From NCBI GenBank assembly GCA_949294085.1, contig CASFFX010000008.1:1-64000 (forward strand): 64,000 nucleotides of DNA, written 5' to 3'. Shown piece by piece: positions 57,981-64,000 of the stretch. The notes beneath the pieces were generated by a model. That model was not told where the DNA came from and did not search any database. It worked only from the letters and a program-made list of their open reading frames with translations. The position numbers were made by a program, and so were the translations under genes. This DNA is from an uncultured bacterium. GTDB lineage: Bacteria > Elusimicrobiota > Elusimicrobia > Elusimicrobiales > Elusimicrobiaceae. Positions within the stretch are counted from its first letter, which is position 1, and each line of letters starts with the position of its first letter.

Positions 57981-58463
57981 TTAAAAAGGATAGACCGTAA
58001 TTCCCATAACCTCAAAACGCACGCCGGGCTGGCCACCCAACGCCTTGCAGAATCTTTGGCTTTTTTCATCCAATGGGGCACAATAGCGTTCGGGAGCGTC
58101 CGATATGGCAGGCGTGATTTCTTTCAAAAACCCCGGGGCCAAGCCCAGTCTGTAAACGAAAGGACCGTTTACCCTATCCGCTCCAAAAATACTGGTATTT
58201 CCATAAAAGGTATAATATTTTCCCTCCCCACTGGCGGGAAGGCCTGTGTCCTCCAAAAATTCACAATTGTTTAATTGAGAATCTCCCGCTAGGATACACA
58301 TTTGGGCATTCTCTGATATCTTTTTAAGCATAGTAACCGCTTCCGCGGTGCGGCTTTTCTCTACCGCAATTTGATACTGCGGCAGCGCAACCGCCGCCAA
58401 AATACCAATGATTAGCACCACTACCAGCAATTCAATTAGGGTAAACCCTTTCTCTTTTTTCAT
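57981..58463 (-). CDS. Type IV pseudopilin-like protein
   Basis: Protein of 160 residues starting MKKEKG then FTLIELLVVVLIIGILAAVALPQYQIAV, a perfect prepilin N-terminus with Glu5. The C-terminal part has four cysteines (C56, C67, C129, C139 by count) that may form two disulfides. GGAGAG precedes the ATG and an extended -10 box (58495-58505) lies upstream. It is a single gene between the Etf block and hinT, unconnected to either. Confidence 0.9.
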   Translation of the reverse strand: MKKEKGFTLIELLVVVLIIGILAAVALPQYQIAVEKSRTAEAVTMLKKISENAQMCILAGDSQLNNCEFLEDTGLPASGEGKYYTFYGNTSIFGADRVNGPFVYRLGLAPGFLKEITPAISDAPERYCAPLDEKSQRFCKALGGQPGVRFEVMGITVYPF

Positions 58464-58494
58464 GGTTCTCTCCGTTTTCAGTTCATCTGACGGT

Positions 58495-58505
58495 ATTATA
58501 GCAAA
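58495..58505 (-). promoter_or_regulatory. Extended -10 promoter of the pseudopilin gene
   Basis: TTTTTGCTATAAT on the minus strand, about 31 bases before the ATG. Confidence 0.6.
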
Positions 58506-58536
58506 AACCCCCCACTACAGCCAGGCGGAAAATATG

Positions 58537-58542
58537 TATAAT
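58537..58542 (+). promoter_or_regulatory. -10 box of hinT, apparently leaderless
   Basis: TATAAT ends seven bases before the ATG at 58550, with no ribosome site between. Confidence 0.55.
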
Positions 58543-58549
58543 ACTTTAT

Positions 58550-58885
58550 ATGAATTGCATTTTTTGCGGCATTGCCGACGGCTCCGTAAAAAGCCAACTG
58601 ATTTATGAAGACGAGGATGTGGTAGCGTTTAAGGATTTGAATCCGCAAGCGCCTACCCACTTGTTGATTATCCCGCGCAAGCACATTGCGCGCCTGTCCG
58701 AAACGGACGAAAAAGACGCTTTGCTGCTAGGCAAAATTCTGCTGGTGGCCAAAAAATTGGCCAAACAGCTGGATTTGAAAGACTTCCGCCTGGTAACCAA
58801 CAACGGCAAAGGCGCCGGCCAAAGCGTGGATCATCTGCACTTCCACCTGATGGCGGGCAGACGGTTTCTGTGGCCGGCCGGTTAA
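58550..58885 (+). CDS. hinT: HIT family nucleotide hydrolase (HinT-like)
   Basis: Hydrolyses adenosine phosphoramidates and aminoacyl-adenylates. The 111-residue protein has CIFCGIADG (C3, C6), PTHLLIIPRKHI, and the histidine triad VDHLHFHLMAGR (H95, H97, H99) at its end. Length and layout are those of the HINT branch. Divergent from the pseudopilin gene. Confidence 0.95.
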   Translation: MNCIFCGIADGSVKSQLIYEDEDVVAFKDLNPQAPTHLLIIPRKHIARLSETDEKDALLLGKILLVAKKLAKQLDLKDFRLVTNNGKGAGQSVDHLHFHLMAGRRFLWPAG

Positions 58886-58912
58886 AAACCGTACAAAACA
58901 GAAAAAATAAGC

Positions 58913-58918
58913 TATAAT
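58913..58918 (+). promoter_or_regulatory. -10 box of the rpsU-dnaG-rpoD operon
   Basis: AAGCTATAAT, about 65 bases before the rpsU ATG. A classic ribosome site (AAGGTGGTG) follows in the leader. Confidence 0.55.
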
Positions 58919-58982
58919 ATATATAAGGTAAAAATTACCCTTTTATTTTTGTCTATTGACCGTAGAAGGTGGTGAAAAAAGC

Positions 58983-59177
58983 ATGGTTTTTGTAAAAGTC
59001 AGAGACGCCGAGCACCTGGAAGAAGCTCTCAAACGCTTCAAAAGAGAATGTGAGAAAAACGGCATTTTGAAAGAAATCAAAAGACGCGAAACTTACATGC
59101 CTCCGAGCGTAAAGAGAAAACTCAAATCGCAGGAAGCTCAACGCCGCGCCCGCCGCACCAAACGCAGACGTTTTTAA
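58983..59177 (+). CDS. rpsU: 30S ribosomal protein S21
   Basis: The 64-residue basic protein MVFVKVRDAEHLEEALKRFKRE, with KNGILKEIKRRETYMPPSVKRK, is typical S21. The ATG at 58983 is chosen because AAGGTGGTG lies upstream and the family begins with VFVKV. First gene of the conserved rpsU-dnaG-rpoD macromolecular synthesis operon; a hairpin between it and dnaG may make it the most expressed of the three. Confidence 0.94.
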   Translation: MVFVKVRDAEHLEEALKRFKRECEKNGILKEIKRRETYMPPSVKRKLKSQEAQRRARRTKRRRF

Positions 59178-59192
59178 TGAAAGCAGTACCAC

Positions 59193-59235
59193 AGGCAATA
59201 GTCCTTTACGCAAGTATCGGGCTATTGCCTTCTTT
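59193..59235 (+). terminator. Internal terminator or attenuator between rpsU and dnaG
   Basis: A 12-bp stem, AGGCAATAGTCC (59193-59204) with GGGCTATTGCCT (59219-59230), followed by a pyrimidine-rich TCTTTGCCTT. The T run is weak, suggesting partial termination, as described for the same position in the E. coli operon. Confidence 0.6.
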
Positions 59236-59262
59236 GCCTTAATTCAAAACAGGCGGCACAGC

Positions 59263-61017
59263 GTGAACAGCAATATCGTACAGCAAATTAAGGACAGGTT
59301 GGACATTGTAGAATTTATCCGGCAATACGTGCCAGACTTAAAACGCGCGGGTAAAACCTACAAGGCCTGCTGTCCTTTTCATAAAGAAAAGACCCCTTCC
59401 TTCACTTGCAGCAGCGAAAAGGGGTTGTTCTATTGTTTCGGCTGTCAGGAAGGGGGCGACATCTTTGCTTTTTTAATGAAGATGGAAAACCTTTCCTTCA
59501 ACGAAGCATTGGAAAAACTGGCCAATTTGGCCGGCGTGGAATACAAGCCGTTAAAACCCATGACCGGCGAAGAAGCCCGCCGCGCCGGCGTACGGCGGCT
59601 GTTGGATTTTGCCAAGGAGTTCTATCATAAAAATTTAATGGGTGCGGGCGGCGAACACGCGCGCGCGTACGTGAAGGAACGCCATTTAACCAAAGAAACG
59701 TGCCAGAAATTTGAATTGGGCCTGGCCAAAAACGAGCCTACCGCGCTGGCACGCGAAGCCAAGGCGGCCGGCTATACGGACCGGGATTTGAAAGACGCCG
59801 GCCTGTGCGTATTGACGGATTACGGCCCGCGGGATTATTACCGCAACCGCCTGATGTTCCCCATCATCAACCAACGGAGCGACACGGTGGGCTTTGGCGG
59901 GCGGATTTTGGGGGAAGGCGAGCCGAAATACCTCAACTCGCCGGAAACGGTTCTTTTTACCAAAAGCCATGTGCTGTACGGCTTAAATTTTGCAGGCCCG
60001 GCCATTCGCAAGGCGGGGCGCGCGGTACTGCTGGAAGGGTATATGGACGTGATCGCCTGCCACCAGGCCGGCGCGGAATACACGGTGGCGCCGCTGGGCA
60101 CCAGCCTAACCGAGGACCATGCCCGCCTGCTAAAGCGCTATACGGACAACGTCATCGTACTGTTTGACCCGGACGCGGCCGGCATTAAAGCCGCGCTGCG
60201 CGGCGCGCTGATTTTGATTGAACGGGGCCTGTTTGTTAAAGTGGCGTCGCTGCCCGAAGGGCTGGACCCGGACGAATTTATCGCCAAATACGGCAAAGAA
60301 CGTTTTGAAGAAATTTTGAATCAGGCCCAGGATTTGATTGCGTTTCACACCCGGCTGCAGCTGGATTTGTACCCCAAGCCGCTGGACGCGCAAAGCAAAA
60401 CGCGCATCATTTCCGAATTGGCGGATACCATTGCCAAGCAGCCGGACGAAATCGTCCGGCGGGAGTGGGCCAAATACGTGGCGGAACACGTAGGGGTGGA
60501 CGAGCAGCTGGTGCTGGAACGCTTGCGCAAGCCGGCGCTGCAAAACCCCGCTTTTGTGCGCCGCACGCCCGCAGCCGCAGCGCCCAAAATGCCGCCGGCC
60601 ACTTCGGCGGAAGAGGATTTGCTGTCCTGGCTGTTAAAAAGCCCGGAACACATCGTGCTGTGCTCCGAGCTGACGCAGGAAGATTTTTCCGGCAATGCCG
60701 CTTGGAAATTATTCCAAGCCATTGTGCAGGCCCATGCGCAAAACCCGCACGCGGCCGACCTGGCGGAATTGGCCGCTGCCAACGTGCCGGAATTAAAAAA
60801 CGAACTGGTCAAACTGGCCATGCTGCAAACGCCGGAAGATTTTGAACCCGCACGGGACATAGCGGCCTGCGTGGCCAAGCTGGAACGCGCCGGGCTGCAC
60901 AAACGGCTGGAAGCCGTCAAACGGCAAATGAAGCAGCTGGGTGCGGGAAACGTTCCGCAAGACGTTATTCAAAAATACATGCAGTTGCAGAACAAATTAA
61001 AAAAATATCGCAGTTGA
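59263..61017 (+). CDS. dnaG: DNA primase
   Basis: Makes RNA primers at the replication fork. The 584-residue protein has the CHC2 zinc finger (C37, H40, C58, C61 in the [13 protein letters not shown] to YCFGC region), a TOPRIM core with [10 protein letters not shown] and LFDPDAAG acidic residues, and a C-terminal helicase-binding domain (about 440-584). Translation starts at GTG (59263) after AGGCGG, a weak start that would help keep primase low. Confidence 0.96.
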   Translation: MNSNIVQQIKDRLDIVEFIRQYVPDLKRAGKTYKACCPFHKEKTPSFTCSSEKGLFYCFGCQEGGDIFAFLMKMENLSFNEALEKLANLAGVEYKPLKPMTGEEARRAGVRRLLDFAKEFYHKNLMGAGGEHARAYVKERHLTKETCQKFELGLAKNEPTALAREAKAAGYTDRDLKDAGLCVLTDYGPRDYYRNRLMFPIINQRSDTVGFGGRILGEGEPKYLNSPETVLFTKSHVLYGLNFAGPAIRKAGRAVLLEGYMDVIACHQAGAEYTVAPLGTSLTEDHARLLKRYTDNVIVLFDPDAAGIKAALRGALILIERGLFVKVASLPEGLDPDEFIAKYGKERFEEILNQAQDLIAFHTRLQLDLYPKPLDAQSKTRIISELADTIAKQPDEIVRREWAKYVAEHVGVDEQLVLERLRKPALQNPAFVRRTPAAAAPKMPPATSAEEDLLSWLLKSPEHIVLCSELTQEDFSGNAAWKLFQAIVQAHAQNPHAADLAELAAANVPELKNELVKLAMLQTPEDFEPARDIAACVAKLERAGLHKRLEAVKRQMKQLGAGNVPQDVIQKYMQLQNKLKKYRS

Positions 61018-61024
61018 GGGAAAT

Positions 61025-62737
61025 ATGGCATCGGCAAATAAAGCGCTGAAAGATTTAGTGGAAGAAGGAAAAGAAAGCGGTTTCCTGTCGTTGGAAGACT
61101 TGAACCGCTCCATTGCCGCGTCCGACATGAGCGCGGAAGACATTGACGGCGTGATGGGAACGCTGGACGATTTGGGCATACAGGTAGTGGACCAGAAAAA
61201 ATTCAAATCGGTTTCCTCGTCCGACAAGGAAGCGTTAAGCGAAGATTGGTCCTCCAGCCCCGATATTTCCAACTCAATCCGTATGTACTTGTCCGAAATG
61301 GGCAAAGTGCCGCTGTTGTCGCGCGACGAAGAAATCACCCTGGCGCGCAACATCCGCGAACGCGAAAAAGAACTGCGCAAATTGGTGTTGGAATCGCCCA
61401 TTACCATGCGCGAAATCTGCAACTGGGAAGAATTGGTGGACCAGGAAGAAATGACCACCAAAGAATTAATGCCCCGCGGCAAACGCACCACGCGCGAGCT
61501 GAACAATATGCGCAAAAAACTCAAAGACGCGGCGCAGTTTATCGGCAAGCGCGAGCAGGAAATCACCAAACTGATGAAGGAACTGCGCGAAGGCAACCTG
61601 AGCGAAAAGAAACGCAACAACGCCATTGAAAAGCTGGAAGCCAAGCAAAAAGAAGTGGTGGCCAGCATTACCAAACTGAATTTGAACCAGAATAAAATCA
61701 AACGTTTGACCAACAAAATCAAAAACTTGGCCGACCGCTTGAACGAAGCCCGCAACGATATGAAACGTTTTGACGAATACTTCGGCCCGTACGAAGACGT
61801 CAAAAAACTGGTTACGCGCTACAAAGCCGGCAAAATGACGGACAAAGAATTCAAAAAAGCCACCAAGTTTACCCTGCCCGAACTGGAACGCGCGCTGACG
61901 AACATTGAAGAAGTCCGCCGCCGCCACGACCAAATGGTGGACACGCTGCCCATGACCGAAAAAGAATTTCTTTCGTTCAACGACCGCATCGTGTTTTTTG
62001 AGGACATGATTTTGCAGGACAAATTAAAACTCATCAAAGCCAACTTGCGCTTGGTGGTGTCTATCGCCAAGAAGCACGTCAATTCCAATTTGGAACTGTC
62101 GGACTTAATCCAGGAAGGCGGGCTGGGGCTGATGAAAGCCGTGGAAAAATTTGAATACAAACGCGGGTTCAAATTTTCCACCTATGCCACGTGGTGGATC
62201 CGCCAAAGCATCAACCGCGCCATTGCGGACCAGGCCAACACCATCCGTATCCCGGTGCACATGAAGGAATTGGTTTCCAAGCTGACGAAAGTAACCAACA
62301 AATTCCGCCAGGAACACGGCCGCGAACCCACGCTGGAAGATTATTCCAAAACGCTGCGCCTGTCGGTAGAAAAGGTGAAAAGCGTGCTGAAAATTATGCA
62401 GGATCCCATTTCGCTTTCCACACCGATTGGCGAAGACGAGGATTCCAACCTGGAAGACTTTATTGAAGATAAGAACGGGCCAAACCCCACCAGCGCGGCG
62501 GTGGATTTCCTGCGCAAGCAAGAAGTGGCCGATGTGTTGGCTACCTTGTCGGAACGGGAAGCCAAAATCATCAGCCTGCGCTTTGGGATAGACTCGGGCT
62601 ACCCCCGTACGTTGGAAGAGGTGGGCAAAATGTTCAACGTTACGCGCGAACGCGTGCGCCAAATTGAAGCCAAAGCCATCCGCAAACTGCGCCACCCCAG
62701 CCGTACCAAAATGCTGAAAGATTATCAAGACAACTAA
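61025..62737 (+). CDS. rpoD: Primary RNA polymerase sigma factor (sigma-70)
   Basis: Protein of 570 residues. Region 1.1 (about 1-60), region 1.2 ([20 protein letters not shown]), a long non-conserved region (about 135-310), region 2 with [36 protein letters not shown] (2.3-2.4), region 3, and region 4 with the helix-turn-helix [23 protein letters not shown]. The region 2.4/2.5 part reads -10 and extended -10 boxes, in keeping with the TGC-TAYAAT promoters seen here. Terminator follows. Confidence 0.97.
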   Translation: MASANKALKDLVEEGKESGFLSLEDLNRSIAASDMSAEDIDGVMGTLDDLGIQVVDQKKFKSVSSSDKEALSEDWSSSPDISNSIRMYLSEMGKVPLLSRDEEITLARNIREREKELRKLVLESPITMREICNWEELVDQEEMTTKELMPRGKRTTRELNNMRKKLKDAAQFIGKREQEITKLMKELREGNLSEKKRNNAIEKLEAKQKEVVASITKLNLNQNKIKRLTNKIKNLADRLNEARNDMKRFDEYFGPYEDVKKLVTRYKAGKMTDKEFKKATKFTLPELERALTNIEEVRRRHDQMVDTLPMTEKEFLSFNDRIVFFEDMILQDKLKLIKANLRLVVSIAKKHVNSNLELSDLIQEGGLGLMKAVEKFEYKRGFKFSTYATWWIRQSINRAIADQANTIRIPVHMKELVSKLTKVTNKFRQEHGREPTLEDYSKTLRLSVEKVKSVLKIMQDPISLSTPIGEDEDSNLEDFIEDKNGPNPTSAAVDFLRKQEVADVLATLSEREAKIISLRFGIDSGYPRTLEEVGKMFNVTRERVRQIEAKAIRKLRHPSRTKMLKDYQDN

Positions 62738-62740
62738 CAA

Positions 62741-62768
62741 AAACGCCCCGATTTACCGGGGCGTTTTT
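62741..62768 (+). terminator. Terminator of the rpsU-dnaG-rpoD operon
   Basis: Stem AAACGCCCCG/CGGGGCGTTT (62741-62750 with 62757-62766), loop ATTTAC, then T. Confidence 0.9.
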
Positions 62769-62797
62769 AGGTTACCTAGAAGCTTCGTTTTTGCAAT

Positions 62798-62823
62798 AAA
62801 CGGCCCCTTTGCAGGGGCCGTTT
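62798..62823 (-). terminator. Terminator of the metalloprotease gene
   Basis: Stem AAACGGCCCC/GGGGCCGTTT (62798-62807 with 62814-62823). On the minus strand a short T-containing run follows. Confidence 0.7.
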
Positions 62824-62837
62824 CATGATAAGCAGGC

Positions 62838-64000
62838 TTATTTTTTTACTTCTTCCAAATACCATTTCATCAACAAGCCGGTTATTTGATCCCACTCTTG
62901 GCGGGCCGCTTGCCGCTTGATTTCCAAGGGGAGCAATGCTTTCAGCCTGGCCGCATCTTCCTTCCCCATCAGCAAGCTCTTGCTGGACGGCGGAGGGTTG
63001 CCGAAGCGGTCCCCAGAAATCAACTGATGCCGCTTATTAAACCTGATAGTTATTTCCAGATGAGTGGCCCCGGAAGAATACCGTTCGGCATAGAAAGCCT
63101 TGCTGTTGCCGTTGCTTGGCAAAATCAATCCGATCAAAGACACCCGGTTGTCTTTCCTCATATAAACGCCCAACTTGCGCGTTTTCTTGTTGTTATTTAC
63201 CCAACTGACGGTAAAAGTTTCGCCGCGGATGGCTTTCCCGTCCCGGAACACCAATTTCATTTGCTGATCATAGAAATAGGAGTGGTAAATTTGTTCCCCT
63301 TGCGGGCCTTGGCCCAATACCGGCCGGCCCAGGGCGTCCCGCTGCAATACCGTCTCCGGCACCGGAGTAAACAACGAATAGCCGGGCATTTGTTCCAAAA
63401 CTATTTCTTCGGAGTGGACTTGCTTGCCTTTGTCATATACTTCAAATTTCCACCGGAAGCCGTCTTCGGTCGTAATCGTGTACGGCCCGCGCATCGCCGA
63501 TTGACCGCGGACGTAATACTCCGGCGACTTGGGACACAAGCTTTTCCACCCTTTATCGCCGCCGCGGGCATTGCCCAAGGCGATGTCTATCAAATTGACG
63601 ATTCCGTCCGCGTCATCGCACGAGATGGATTTGGATTTATTCATCACCCCTTTGCCGGCGATGGCCGACGAATAACGCCTGGAAGCATTGCCTTCCAACC
63701 CTGATTTATATTGCTCGTCTAATCCCAGCGAGTGGCCGATTTCATGCATCCTAATCTGGCGGGTGGACATGCGCCAACTGGTTAAAGCCCCAATCAAAAA
63801 GAATCCGTGGGCAGATACAGTTCGGGCAAGCCGGCGGGGTTCAGGGGCATTCTAAAACACCCTCCCGCATTGTCGCCGCAGACGGTTTGCACAAACTTCA
63901 AGCGTTCCACAACAATCTCAATATCCCGCTCCGGCCTTTGGGACTTGTCCAAAAATTCTATCTTCACGCCCCGGTCCAAAATTTTAAGCACATCCGCAAA
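62838..64000 (-). pseudogene. Zinc metalloprotease-like protein, frameshifted and running off the window
   Basis: Two adjacent minus-strand frames belong together. The upstream part is open from the window end to a TGA at 63794-63796; its last residues are LPTDSF. The downstream part starts in the -1 frame at 63797 and runs to 62838 (319 residues). Translation joined across TTTTTGA gives LPTDSF-LIGALTSWRMS-, followed at once by the zinc motif MHEIGHSLGLDEQY (HExxH with a third ligand position). The join is at a run of five T; a sixth T would restore one frame. The rest is a beta-rich region of unknown kind. It may be a broken gene, a sequencing error, or slippage-dependent expression. Substrate and location unknown; the N-terminus is outside the window. 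Confidence 0.7.

Noticed and set aside
1-64000. CRISPR arrays, insertion sequences, prophage or defence islands
   Set aside because: I saw no spaced direct repeats, transposase or integrase motifs, phage structural genes or attachment-like duplications on reading through both strands.

Overview
The window reads as a continuous piece of chromosome from a moderately GC-rich, Gram-negative-type, probably anaerobic bacterium. My best guess is a gut-type member of the Elusimicrobiota. Reasons: single type IV pseudopilin genes scattered far from any pilus assembly machinery (four here), an Mla-type lipid transport set, a ferredoxin-fused EtfA beside an acyl-CoA dehydrogenase, and many peptide, amino acid and carboxylate transporters (DAACS, two YfcC-type, SSS, POT). 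The phylum is an inference; no 16S gene is present. I see no prophage, insertion sequence, CRISPR array or defence island. Nearly everything is housekeeping with lineage-specific additions.

Layout. 1-2881: truncated pseudopilin, DAACS symporter, RNase HI with a possible clamp-binding tail, RNase P RNA. 2971-5305: orphan histidine kinase, tsaC, rsmI. 5448-10505: two YfcC-type carriers, an SSS symporter and thiamine pyrophosphokinase. 10552-14778: six genes that overlap end to end on the minus strand (radical SAM, anchored CBM48-like protein, tsaE, tsaB, rimI, TPR protein). 14885-21461: tRNA-Ser, an MBL hydrolase, a DUF2207 protein, ridA-malQ, tRNA-Lys and tRNA-Glu. 21559-30394: EamA transporter overlapping a convergent msrB-msrA fusion, Slp-like lipoprotein, flavin reductase, two pseudopilins, an LtaS-like phosphoglycerol transferase, MarC and a ClC channel. 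30467-42675: a long minus-strand block with add, cysS, a lipoprotein, ispDF, PIN-TRAM, radA, mlaD-mlaF-mlaE, alr and dnaB. 42878-51290: POT transporter, rplI-rpsR-ssb-rpsF with a structured leader, DUF167, gpmI, a DnaQ-like exonuclease, a membrane protein and a second histidine kinase. 51480-57866: a tandem pair of secreted ChaN/TIKI-like proteins, then etfA-etfB-acyl-CoA dehydrogenase. 57981-64000: pseudopilin, HIT protein, the rpsU-dnaG-rpoD operon, and a zinc metalloprotease gene with a frameshift that runs off the window.

How genes work together. tsaC, tsaB and tsaE give most of the t6A pathway (tsaD is not here). rpsU-dnaG-rpoD and rpsF-ssb-rpsR-rplI are classic translation and replication operons. 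The Mla block lacks an evident mlaC and mlaB. The Etf/acyl-CoA dehydrogenase trio suggests ferredoxin-linked electron transfer, possibly bifurcation.

The strongest unusual signals are a recurrent leaderless promoter layout (a TANNNT box ending 5-7 bases before the ATG at eight genes), an extended -10 word TTGCTAYAAT, compensatory base changes in the catalytic P4 helix of RNase P RNA, a folded RNA element upstream of rpsF, and a homopolymer frameshift in the terminal metalloprotease. I did not find a clearly new defence or mobile system; the most novel protein-level leads are the ChaN/TIKI-like pair, the MCE protein with a long C-terminal domain, and the anchored CBM48-like protein inside the t6A operon.
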